Assembly (NCBI RefSeq): GCF_013377535.1
Contig: NZ_JABCJE010000001.1
Span: 310,001-374,000 of the forward strand
Source of the DNA: Donghicola mangrovi
GTDB lineage: Bacteria > Pseudomonadota > Alphaproteobacteria > Rhodobacterales > Rhodobacteraceae
DNA: 64,000 nt
Direction: 5' to 3'
The notes beneath the pieces are model-generated. The model was given only the letters and a program-made list of their open reading frames with translations. It ran no database searches and had not been told where the DNA came from. Position 1 is the stretch's first letter. Each line of letters opens with the position of its first letter. Positions 15,776-23,785 of the stretch are shown here, piece after piece. The translations under genes were made by a program, and so were the position numbers.

Positions 15776-16578
15776 GCAGGCCTCCGGTAGATGCCTGCGG
15801 CAACGGGTTCCCAGCGCGATCCCAGATCACGCAGCGACTCGGTCACAGAAGTAATCAGCCAGCCTCCGGGCTCGGTAGCGTCATAGATCGCCTCGAGCGT
15901 TCCGATCTGGTCAGCGCGGTCAAAGTAATAAAGGATGTTCCGGCAGAACACGACCTGGAACGGATGGATGAACGGATAGGGCCGCGCCTTGAGGTTCATG
16001 CGGCGGAAGGTGCAGCAATCGCGCAGCTCGGGACGGACGCGGTACTGGTCCATGCCGGTGGGTTCGAAATAACGTCTAAGGATCATTGGGTCCGTATGAG
16101 CAAACTGGCGGGTCGGAAAGACACCCATCTCGGCGCGTTGAACGACGGGCTCGCTGATGTCGGTTCCCAGAATTTTCAGGCGCTTCAGGGCGTTCATGCC
16201 CAAGGCCTCGGCGATCATGATGACCACGGTATAAGCTTCGTCGCCGGTGGACGCGGCGGCGCTCCAGACGCGCATTTCGGGGCGTTCGGCCAGCTTGGGG
16301 ATGATCAGGGACTTGAAGTTGTCCAGAACCTCGGGCTCGCGGAAGAAATACGTGTGGTTGGTCGAGGCCGCGTGCATCACGGCCAGCTCCACGTCCTGAC
16401 GTGGGTTGTTCAGCAGATCCCGCGCGAGGCTGTTCAGATCACGGTATTCAAAACGGCGGGTCACCCGCGCAAGACGCTGGCGCAGCAGATCCTGTTTGTT
16501 GTCGGCAAAGTTGATGCCGCAACGGTCGGACAGCCAGTTCCTGATTTGCTCGTATCCTGCCTGATCGACGACCGTCAT
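15772..16578 (-). CDS. cheR: CheR, receptor methyltransferase
   Basis: A 268-residue CheR: N-terminal helical domain (LLRQRLARVTRRF), the motif STNHTYFFREPE, the SAM-binding segment VWSAAASTGDEAYT (Ala replaces the usual Gly/Cys of the GCSTGEE type), then LGTDISEPVVQRAEMGVF and the NILYYFD motif. It methylates receptor glutamates with S-adenosylmethionine. It overlaps cheA4 and cheB by four bases each, so all three are translationally coupled. It corresponds to CheR3. Confidence 0.94.
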   Translation of the reverse strand: MTVVDQAGYEQIRNWLSDRCGINFADNKQDLLRQRLARVTRRFEYRDLNSLARDLLNNPRQDVELAVMHAASTNHTYFFREPEVLDNFKSLIIPKLAERPEMRVWSAAASTGDEAYTVVIMIAEALGMNALKRLKILGTDISEPVVQRAEMGVFPTRQFAHTDPMILRRYFEPTGMDQYRVRPELRDCCTFRRMNLKARPYPFIHPFQVVFCRNILYYFDRADQIGTLEAIYDATEPGGWLITSVTESLRDLGSRWEPVAAGIYRRPA

Positions 16579-17786
16579 CGTTCCTCTCCGGAAGCGAGAC
16601 GTTCACAATCCAGCACGATGGCCACCTCGCCCGAGGACAAGAGCGCACAGCCCCAGCTGGCGCGAACCTTGGCCAAAGAGCCAACCAGCGGCTTCATCAC
16701 CACCTGCTGACGGTCCAGAACTTCGTCCACGGGCACCGCGATGGTCCCGCGCGAGGTGTTGAACACGATACAGACCATGTCGATCAGCGGGGTCAGGCGA
16801 TCCACTTTGGTGCCGTAGAACTTTTCCAGCCGCAGAACGGGGATAAAGCTGCCGCGCAGTTTCAGCACTTCGGTGCCTTTGTCGGCGGACACACCAACCA
16901 GATCGCTGAGGCCGGGCTTGACGATTTCGGCCACGTCATCGACGGGCACGGTGAACAGCTGTTTGCCCAGACGCAGCAGAATGCTGTCTAGGAACGCCAG
17001 CGACACCGGAATGTGCAGGGACACTGTGGTGCCCTTCATCGCCTCGGAATCCACGGCGATACGGCCGCGCAGTTCGGACATGGTGGTGTTCAGAACGTCC
17101 ATACCCACGCCGCGGCCCGACAGGGTCGAGACCACTTCGGCGGTCGAAAAACCGGGCTCGAAGATCACTTTCCACAGGCGCTCGGGCTCGGGCTCCTCAT
17201 TCGGGCCAAAGAAACCGCGCTCGCGGGCTTTTTTCAGGATTTTGTCACGGTTCAGGCCGCGCCCATCGTCCACGACCTGAATACGGACCTCGGAGCCAAC
17301 CTGTTGGGCGGCCAGCCGGATCATGCCGGCCTTGGATTTTCCGTTATTCAAACGCTCTTCGGGGCCTTCCAGACCGTGGTCCGCAGAGTTCCGCACCACG
17401 TGCAGCAGCGGATCATACAGTTTGTCAGCGACCAGCTTGTCGATCGCGGTCTCAGCGCCGACGATATCAAGGTCGATAATCTTGCCGGTTTCCCGCTCTA
17501 GCTCGCGGATCATCCGCTTGAGGCGTCGGAAGACCTCGCCCACGGGAACCAGTCGCAACTCGGTGGCTGCGTCCTGCACTTCGCGGACGATCATGGACAG
17601 CCGGTGGGCTGCCGCGTCAAATCCGACAAGATCGAGACCCTCTAGATCAGGGGAGTTTACCGTCTCGGATACACTGAGCGAGAGTTCGCCCACCAAATCC
17701 ATCAAGCGGCCGATCTTGTCCGATGACACGCGCAGAAGCGCGCCACCGCTGGACTTATCTGATGTGGCTTCGGGATTTGCGCTCAT
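16575..17786 (-). CDS. cheA4: CheA4-type kinase lacking P1 and P2 (P3-P4-P5 only)
   Basis: A 403-residue CheA without HPt or CheY-binding domains. Residues ~20-85 form the P3 dimerisation hairpin (IGRLMDLVGELSLSVSETV). The ATPase domain has the N box HVVRNSADHGLE (Asn133), DDGRG at 173-177 and GRGVGMD at 224-230. The CheW-like P5 domain covers ~265-403. Such a protein can bind ATP but needs a P1 domain in trans, supplied by CheA3 in the same cluster, as in R. sphaeroides. The short polar N-terminus shows this is not a truncated longer frame. A sigma-54-like promoter lies upstream at 17871-17886. Confidence 0.93.
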   Translation of the reverse strand: MSANPEATSDKSSGGALLRVSSDKIGRLMDLVGELSLSVSETVNSPDLEGLDLVGFDAAAHRLSMIVREVQDAATELRLVPVGEVFRRLKRMIRELERETGKIIDLDIVGAETAIDKLVADKLYDPLLHVVRNSADHGLEGPEERLNNGKSKAGMIRLAAQQVGSEVRIQVVDDGRGLNRDKILKKARERGFFGPNEEPEPERLWKVIFEPGFSTAEVVSTLSGRGVGMDVLNTTMSELRGRIAVDSEAMKGTTVSLHIPVSLAFLDSILLRLGKQLFTVPVDDVAEIVKPGLSDLVGVSADKGTEVLKLRGSFIPVLRLEKFYGTKVDRLTPLIDMVCIVFNTSRGTIAVPVDEVLDRQQVVMKPLVGSLAKVRASWGCALLSSGEVAIVLDCERLASGEER

Positions 17787-17870
17787 CGCGCCTCTCTCAC
17801 TTAGCTGGGGTTCTTAATTCTATGTGACACCGTCATTTTCACTCGGGGCACACGCGGTCGGGATCCCTGA

Positions 17871-17886
17871 TGCAAACCCCGTGCCG
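17871..17886 (-). promoter_or_regulatory. sigma-54-like promoter of the cheA4 operon
   Basis: On the minus strand: CGGCACGGGGTTTGCA. The -12 box is perfect and spacing correct; the -24 has C for the first T. It is 85 bases before the cheA4 ATG, in the gap after the 17904-18206 gene. Confidence 0.65.
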
Positions 17887-17903
17887 ACTCTGTTTTCCGG
17901 CCG

Positions 17904-18206
17904 TTAAGCCGCGTCGCTGGCGTCGAAATTAAAAATGCACACGCCGTCGAAACCGGTGGACCGGAACAGAAAGGTCGACTTCATCGCGTCGACAAAACCG
18001 CCATGGTTCTTCTCGAATGCCTTCAGCTCTGCGGCCGAGGGAAAGAACACATTCACCGAGATGTCGCCCTCTTTACTAAGAAGGACGGTCAGACCGGACA
18101 TATTACAATTGGGGATCGCGTTCCCCAGGGTCTCGGTCACAAAGGGGGCGGCGATCTGCGCTGCATCCAGACTGGGAAATTTCAGATGGTAGGTTTTCGA
18201 CAACAT
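17904..18206 (-). CDS. Small uncharacterised protein between cheA4 and fleT
   Basis: A 100-residue soluble protein without signal peptide or membrane segments. It looks alpha/beta (TYHLKFPSLDAAQIAAPFV, LTVLLSKEGDISVNVFF, FKSTGF-like C-terminal strand). I recognise no family. Its stop is 18 bases before the cheA4 sigma-54 element. Upstream on the minus strand only a poor sigma-28-like arrangement (GAAA-N14-GTCGTTAA) can be seen. Position suggests co-regulation with chemotaxis genes, but this is inference. Confidence 0.6.
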   Translation of the reverse strand: MLSKTYHLKFPSLDAAQIAAPFVTETLGNAIPNCNMSGLTVLLSKEGDISVNVFFPSAAELKAFEKNHGGFVDAMKSTFLFRSTGFDGVCIFNFDASDAA

Positions 18207-18582
18207 GGCAGCCCACGCCTTTCAATTTTGGCAACTGAATGTGTTAACGACCCTGCCGAGGAATCTTTCATAGCCCTTTTGAATGTGGCCGAACTATCCG
18301 AATGGGTGACCTTTTGGCTGTATAGCGGGGAAGGCTACGCCCACCGTGCTGTGCTAAATGAACGATAGTGCACTGCCCGTGGTCGATGTGGGTGTCGGCA
18401 TTTCGACAACTGTCAGCGTTCCCTCGTGAATGACGGGGTTCCGACACAGTCTTTTCGCCTGACACTGACAGTATCGGCTCGTTTAAGCCCCGTTTTAGGG
18501 CTCATCGCGATTTTTTTTCGTTTTTTTTTATTTTGGCACGAGTCCTGCCTTGTTTGTTCCTGACAGCAACACGAGGACCACC
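18207..18582. promoter_or_regulatory. fleT upstream region: interleaved inverted repeats and T tracts
   Basis: A 376-base gene-free stretch. It holds two interleaved inverted repeats: GTGTCGG (18392-18398) with CCGACAC (18441-18447), and CTGTCAG (18410-18416) with CTGACAG (18465-18471). These lie about 60-140 bases before the -24 box, where a sigma-54 enhancer is expected. Long T tracts at 18511-18534 separate them from the promoter and could bend the DNA. Nothing else recognisable was seen in 18207-18390. Confidence 0.45.
18534..18549 (+). promoter_or_regulatory. sigma-54 promoter of fleT-fliEFGHIJ
   Basis: Reads TGGCACGAGTCCTGCC: perfect -24 box, correct spacing, -12 as CTGC. It lies 33 bases before the fleT ATG. 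A promoter of this class in front of a gene for a sigma-54 co-activator implies autoregulation. Confidence 0.75.
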
Positions 18583-19710
18583 ATGACCGACATTCTGATC
18601 AACGAGACTGCATTCACCGCTGCCAACGGCCTGATCGAACTGCTCCAGCGTCGTCGTGCCAAAGTATCCAGTGACGCTGCTGCCAAGGCCACCACCTATG
18701 TTGTCTCGGCTGCTGCCGAAGCACAGATGGGCGGCCAGCGCGGCATCGTCGAAGCCGCCAAGGTTGCCGGTGCCAAGCGCGTCATCATCGTAGACGAAGC
18801 TGCCGCCGACCTGACCATCACCGAAGAACTGGGTGGCCGCATGATCCGTTTCGGTCTGCCCGCCGGTTCGACCGACGCGCTGCGCAACGGCCCCGTTCTG
18901 ATGCTGTCGGACCTGATCGCCGCGCCCTACGGTGGCATGGTTGCCGCCGACACCCAGACCGGCGCCCTGATCGACATGACCGCCCGCGTCGCCCGCACCG
19001 ATGTCACCGTGTTCATCAACGGCCCCACCGGCAGCGGCAAAGAAGTTCTGGCCCGCACCGTTCACGCCCACTCCAGCCGCGCAGACGCCCCCTTTGTTGC
19101 GATCAACTGCGCCGCCATCCCCGAGAACATGCTGGAAGCGATCCTGTTCGGCTACGAAAAGGGTTCGTTCACCGGCGCCTCGACCGCAAACAAAGGCATC
19201 GTGCGCGCTGCTGACGGCGGCACCCTGCTGCTGGACGAAATCTCGGAAATGCCGCTGGGTCTGCAAGCGAAACTGCTGCGCGTCCTGCAGGAAAAGAAAG
19301 TCACCCCGCTGGGTTCGCAGAACGAATGCGCCGTGGACATCCGCGTGATCGCAACCTCGAACCGCGACATGGCCGAGGCCGTTGCCGCCGGCACCTTCCG
19401 CGAAGACCTGTACTACCGCCTGAACGTGTTCCCCCTGGCGACCCAGTCGCTGGCCGAACGCGCCGAGGACATCCCCGCACTGGCCGCCGCTCTGCTGCGC
19501 CGTCACTGCGCAGGCGCCCTGCCCGTCCTGACCGAAGAAGCGTGTGACGTCCTGATGGCGCACAGCTGGCCGGGCAACGTCCGCGAACTGGAAAACGTGA
19601 TCCAGCGCGCACTGGTTCTGCATGACGGCGTGCGCATCACCGGCGCGGACATCATGCTGAACGGCCGTCCGGGCCTGATGCCCGCACCGGCACTGGCAGA
19701 GGCCGCGTAA
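18583..19710 (+). CDS. fleT: FleT-like sigma-54 activator without a DNA-binding domain
   Basis: A 375-residue protein with a divergent N-terminal ~130 residues and a sigma-54 activator AAA+ domain: Walker A GPTGSGKE (147-154), the sigma-54 contact loop as GSFTGA (194-199; the usual motif is GAFTGA), Walker [14 protein letters not shown], and the arginine-finger region [14 protein letters not shown]. After [16 protein letters not shown] it ends within ~35 residues with no helix-turn-helix. FleT of R. sphaeroides has this architecture, works with FleQ, and heads the fliEFGHIJ operon, exactly as here. The ATG at 18583 follows ACGAGGA; the frame opens at 18550 on top of the promoter. Confidence 0.9.
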   Translation: MTDILINETAFTAANGLIELLQRRRAKVSSDAAAKATTYVVSAAAEAQMGGQRGIVEAAKVAGAKRVIIVDEAAADLTITEELGGRMIRFGLPAGSTDALRNGPVLMLSDLIAAPYGGMVAADTQTGALIDMTARVARTDVTVFINGPTGSGKEVLARTVHAHSSRADAPFVAINCAAIPENMLEAILFGYEKGSFTGASTANKGIVRAADGGTLLLDEISEMPLGLQAKLLRVLQEKKVTPLGSQNECAVDIRVIATSNRDMAEAVAAGTFREDLYYRLNVFPLATQSLAERAEDIPALAAALLRRHCAGALPVLTEEACDVLMAHSWPGNVRELENVIQRALVLHDGVRITGADIMLNGRPGLMPAPALAEAA

Positions 19711-19778
19711 GACGGCCCTCCTCCCCCGACCAAAAATAAAAAAATCGAGCAGGCAACTTTAACCAGAGGATCAGAGAG

Positions 19779-20102
19779 ATGAGCATCACAGGCCCTGTGT
19801 CGGCATTTGGCGCACTTCCTCTTCACTCGACCACGTCGTCGACCAACCTGACCCAGAACATCAAACCGCAGGGCAACGAAGGCCCCAGCTTTGGTGACCG
19901 GGTCAACGACGCGATCAACAACGTCGCGCAGTCGCAGAGCAATGCGGCTGATGCAGCCAAGGCCTATGAAACCGGCAAGACCGACGACATCGCCTCGGTG
20001 ATGGTCGAACAACAGGTCGCGTCGCTGGGGTTCCAGATGACCCTTCAGGTCCGCAACAAGGCGCTCAGCGCCTACCGTGACATCATGAATATGCCGGTCT
20101 GA
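19779..20102 (+). CDS. fliE: FliE, MS ring-rod junction protein
   Basis: A 107-residue FliE: low-complexity N-terminus, then FGDRVNDAINNVAQSQSNA and the conserved C-terminal block ASVMVEQQVASLGFQMTLQV followed by RNKALSAYRDIMNMPV. FliE joins the MS ring to the proximal rod and is an early export substrate. ATG at 19779 follows AGAGGATCAGAGAG. It is 68 bases after fleT with no terminator, consistent with one fleT-fliE transcript. Confidence 0.95.
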   Translation: MSITGPVSAFGALPLHSTTSSTNLTQNIKPQGNEGPSFGDRVNDAINNVAQSQSNAADAAKAYETGKTDDIASVMVEQQVASLGFQMTLQVRNKALSAYRDIMNMPV

Positions 20103-20142
20103 TTTCAGATCAGGGCAAACGTTTTACTAACAGGGACAGACC

Positions 20143-21909
20143 ATGGTTGACACTTCGACAGCACCGGTACCCGCAGGCGGCCAGAAAAACGAACTGGTGG
20201 CCAAAGGTGAAGCCGCGCTTGCGTGGACCAAGGGCGTGACCGATCAACCCGGCATCCGCCGCGCAATGCCCGCCATCGTGCTGGTCACCGCGGCTGTGCT
20301 GGGTCTGATGGTTTACATGTTCCTGAACACCTCGGGTCAGGTGGCGCTGAACACCGCTCTGCCCGACGCCGACAAGAACGCCGCGATCGAGCTGCTGAAC
20401 GGTCAGGGCATCAAAGCCACCATCAACAGCGAAAACGGCCAGATCACGGTCCCCAAGGCCGACCTCTACAAAGCGCGCATGGCGCTGGCCGCCGAAGGCC
20501 TGCCCGCTGGCACCCCCGATGGTCTGTCCACCATCACCGACATGCCCATGGGCACCAGCCGCAGCGTCGAAAGCGCCCGTCTGCGCCGGATGCACGAACT
20601 GGATCTGGCGCGCTCGATTTCCGAGATCAAAGCAATCACGCAGGCCCGCGTGCATCTGGCCCTGCCCGAGCGCACCGCCTTTGTCCGTGATACCCAGCCG
20701 CCCCGCGCCTCGATCTTTGTGCAGGTCGCGCCCGGCCACACCTTGGGTCAGAATCAGGTTGACGCCATCGTCAGCCTGGTCAGCACATCGATCCCCGGCA
20801 TGCCCCGCAACAACGTCTCGGTCGTGGACCAGACCGGCCGCCTGCTGACCAACAACACCGAAGACGCCTATACCGCGCAGACCGACCAGCAGACCCGCCA
20901 GCGGATCGAGATGGAAGAGCTGTATCGCCAGCGCATCGAAACCCTGATCATGCCCATCGTCGGCCTGGGGAACGCGGCTGTTCAGGTCACTCTGGACATG
21001 GACTTCACCCGTTCCGAGGTGATGAACGAACAGTACAGCCCCAACCAGACCGCCCTGCGCAGCGAGCAAAGCAACCTCGAGGAAAGCAGCAGCCCCAAGG
21101 CTGGCGGCATCCCCGGCGCTGTTTCCAACACCCCGCCCAAAGAGGTTGACCTGAACAAGGACCAGCCCGGCACCGGCCGTTCGGAATCCGGCAACGTGGA
21201 CAACCGCTCGTCCTCGATGACCAAGAACTACGAGGTCAGCCGCCGCGTCGAGACCATCGTTCCGCAGGCCAGCCGCATCACCCGCATCAGCGCCGCCGTT
21301 CTGCTGCGTGCCCCCACCAGTGCCGATCCGACCGAACCCGCCGTTCTGCCCGAGGCCGTCCTGCGCGAGATCGAGGCCCTGACCCGCACCGCCGTTGGCT
21401 TCAGCCAGGACCGCGGTGACACCATTACCGTGTCGTCCAGCCCCTTCATCGACACCTTCGATGTTTACGAAGCCCCTTGGTACAAGGCAGACTGGCTGCC
21501 ACAGGTTGGCCGCATCCTGGCGCAACTGGTAGCTCTGGCGATCGTAATCCTGGGTATCATCCGCCCGCTGATGTCCCGCCTGCTGCCCAAGCCCATGGAG
21601 TACGGCATCAGCCCCACTCTGGCCGATACTGTCGAAGTCGGCGAAGGCGACACCCTATCCACCCTGCGGGCCCGTCTGGCCGGTCAGGATGGCAGCGACG
21701 GCGGCAGCGCCGACGGCAAAGACGGCAAGTCCAAGAAGCCCAAAGGCGACGTTGTTCCCCGCGGTCCCGAGAACGAACTGCTCAAGAACGAAGCCGCCAC
21801 CTACGAAGAAAAAGTTACCCTGCTGCGCCATCTGGCCGAAGTCGAAAGCGCCCGTGTTGCAGCTGTGTTCCAGCAGATGATCGAGCGTGACAAGGAGATC
21901 GCGAAATGA
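20143..21909 (+). CDS. fliF: FliF, MS-ring protein
   Basis: A 588-residue FliF. The first membrane helix is near residues 43-62 (AMPAIVLVTAAVLGLMVYMF), the second near ~455-475 (LAQLVALAIVILGIIRPLM), with periplasmic ring-building motifs between (AIELLNGQGIKATI; LDLARSISEIKAITQARVHL). The C-terminal cytoplasmic tail (EKVTLLRHLAEVESARVAAV) binds FliG. FliF is the platform for rod, rotor and export gate. It overlaps fliG by four bases. Confidence 0.96.
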   Translation: MVDTSTAPVPAGGQKNELVAKGEAALAWTKGVTDQPGIRRAMPAIVLVTAAVLGLMVYMFLNTSGQVALNTALPDADKNAAIELLNGQGIKATINSENGQITVPKADLYKARMALAAEGLPAGTPDGLSTITDMPMGTSRSVESARLRRMHELDLARSISEIKAITQARVHLALPERTAFVRDTQPPRASIFVQVAPGHTLGQNQVDAIVSLVSTSIPGMPRNNVSVVDQTGRLLTNNTEDAYTAQTDQQTRQRIEMEELYRQRIETLIMPIVGLGNAAVQVTLDMDFTRSEVMNEQYSPNQTALRSEQSNLEESSSPKAGGIPGAVSNTPPKEVDLNKDQPGTGRSESGNVDNRSSSMTKNYEVSRRVETIVPQASRITRISAAVLLRAPTSADPTEPAVLPEAVLREIEALTRTAVGFSQDRGDTITVSSSPFIDTFDVYEAPWYKADWLPQVGRILAQLVALAIVILGIIRPLMSRLLPKPMEYGISPTLADTVEVGEGDTLSTLRARLAGQDGSDGGSADGKDGKSKKPKGDVVPRGPENELLKNEAATYEEKVTLLRHLAEVESARVAAVFQQMIERDKEIAK

Positions 21910-22943
21910 ACGCCCTGGTTCCCGTCACTGAAGAAAACACCCAGCTTGCCGAGCTGAACGGCACCCAGCGTGCCGCGGTTCTGATGATGCTGTTCGGCGA
22001 ACAGGCGGCGGCCAGCGTGCTGCGCGAACTGAGCCCCGGACAGGTGCAGGATCTGGGTGCGGCGATGTATTCGGTCCGTCAGATCCACCACCGCACCATC
22101 GCGGCGGTGGTCGATGAATTCCTGCGGGAACTGAACGAACAGACCAACATCGGCATCGGTGCCGGCGCCTACGTCAACAGCGTCCTCCACGAGGCCCTGG
22201 GCCCCGACAAGGCGCAGTCGGTCCTGTCGCGGATCACCCGTTCCTCGGCCGAGCACCCGATCGAAATTTTCGACTGGATGGACGCCAAGGCGATCTCGGA
22301 ACTGATCGTAGACGAACACCCGCAGATCATGGCTCTGGTTGTCGCCTCGATCGACGCGCAACTGGCCAACGAGGTTCTGCGCCTGCTGCCCGAGGATTTG
22401 CAGCCCAACATCATCTTCCGGATCGCGACCCTGACCAATGTCCAGCCCGACGCGCTCAAGGAACTGGAGCAGGTCATGCAGCGCAAGTTCAAGGCCAACA
22501 CCACCCTGCGCGCCAGCCAGATCGGCGGCATTCGTTCTGCTGCTCGTATCATGAACTTCGCAAAGCAGGACATGGAACAGCGCATCATGAAGGCGATCCG
22601 TGCCGAGGACAAAGACCTCATGGAGAACCTGCAGGACAACATGTTCGTCTTCGACAATCTGGTTCAGTCGCAGGACCGCGCGATCCAGACCCTGCTGCGC
22701 GAGATCGACGCCGAAATCCTGACCGTCGCTCTCAAGGGCTCGGACGATTACGTCAAGGATCGCCTGCTGTCGTGCATGTCCACCCGTGCCGCCGCCAACA
22801 TCCGCGACGAAATGGAAGCCATGGGCCCGATCCGGCTTACCGCCGTGCAAGAGGCCCAGAAACAGGTGGTCGCCGTGGCACGGCGTCTGGCCGATGCAGG
22901 TACGATCACGCTCGCCGGGCGTGGCGGTGAGGAGATGGTATAA
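21906..22943 (+). CDS. fliG: FliG, motor switch protein
   Basis: A 345-residue FliG with the EHPQ motif at residues 137-140 (IVDEHPQIMALVVASID), the middle domain, and the torque helix near the C-terminus (SMDSARI-type charged region, here CMSTRAAANIRDEMEAMG) with alternating Arg, Asp and Glu residues that meet MotA. Start ATGA overlap with fliF; its stop TAA shares one base with the fliH ATG. Confidence 0.96.
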   Translation: MNALVPVTEENTQLAELNGTQRAAVLMMLFGEQAAASVLRELSPGQVQDLGAAMYSVRQIHHRTIAAVVDEFLRELNEQTNIGIGAGAYVNSVLHEALGPDKAQSVLSRITRSSAEHPIEIFDWMDAKAISELIVDEHPQIMALVVASIDAQLANEVLRLLPEDLQPNIIFRIATLTNVQPDALKELEQVMQRKFKANTTLRASQIGGIRSAARIMNFAKQDMEQRIMKAIRAEDKDLMENLQDNMFVFDNLVQSQDRAIQTLLREIDAEILTVALKGSDDYVKDRLLSCMSTRAAANIRDEMEAMGPIRLTAVQEAQKQVVAVARRLADAGTITLAGRGGEEMV

Positions 22944-23785
22944 TGACCCAGCAGTCCCGTCCGAATTCCGCGCTGTCCCGCGCGCTGGACCACGAAGACA
23001 TCATGCGCCTCATCCGCGAGGCCGACCAGTCCGGCTTTGTGTCGGGCAGCGGCCTGCCGACCCGCGTGTCCCCCTCGCCCGAAAATTTCCAGCCCAAGGG
23101 CTTTGTGGCCGTGGCCGAAGCAGAGCTGCCCCCGCTGGTCGATGACCTGCCCGAGGACAGCATCGAAATCACCGCCCGCCCCGCCGCCGAAGAGCCCGCC
23201 CCCGCCCCCGCGCAGCCCAAGATCGACATCGAGGCCATCCGCAAAGAGGCATGGGCCGAGGGCTATCAGGCCGGTCTGGCCGAAGGTCAGGCCAAGGCCC
23301 ATCTGACCGAACCCGAAGAACCCGCCGCGCCCCAGTCCGACGAAGAAGCCATCGCCGCCGCTCGCGAAGAGGCCTATGCCCTTGCCGCCGCCGAATTCGC
23401 CGAGGCCCGCGATGCGTTCGTTGCCGCCACCCAGCGCCTGCTGACCCCAGACACCGATGCCTTGGCCGGTCTGCGCGACCAGCTGACCGAAGCCGTGCGC
23501 AAGCTGGCCTCGGACCGCGCGGGTGTGCAGATCGACACCACCCCCGCCCGTTTCGTGAACCGCATCGAGGCGCTGGTGGAAACCGTCGCCAGCGGCATCA
23601 CCGACGTGACCATCCGCCTGCACCCCACCGATCTGGACGCCGTGTCGCCTCACCTGTCGGGTGCGCCCATCGTACAGCAAAGCCGCCTGATCGCGGACCC
23701 CAAACTGCGCCGCGGTGACGTGGGCATCACCACCCCGGACATCACCCTGACCGACAGTCTGGCCAAGAAAGGAGCCGCGAAATGA
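22943..23785 (+). CDS. fliH: FliH, export ATPase regulator
   Basis: A 280-residue FliH-like protein. The N-terminal third is Pro/Ala/Glu-rich and probably disordered, then come Gly-containing helical repeats (EGYQAGLAEGQAKAHL), a long helix and a C-terminal domain (VTIRLHPTDLDAVSPHL, LRRGDVGITTPD) of the FliH/YscL stator type. FliH inhibits and docks the FliI ATPase. It is assigned by sequence pattern and its fixed place between fliG and fliI; it overlaps fliI by four bases. Confidence 0.88.
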   Translation: MTQQSRPNSALSRALDHEDIMRLIREADQSGFVSGSGLPTRVSPSPENFQPKGFVAVAEAELPPLVDDLPEDSIEITARPAAEEPAPAPAQPKIDIEAIRKEAWAEGYQAGLAEGQAKAHLTEPEEPAAPQSDEEAIAAAREEAYALAAAEFAEARDAFVAATQRLLTPDTDALAGLRDQLTEAVRKLASDRAGVQIDTTPARFVNRIEALVETVASGITDVTIRLHPTDLDAVSPHLSGAPIVQQSRLIADPKLRRGDVGITTPDITLTDSLAKKGAAK

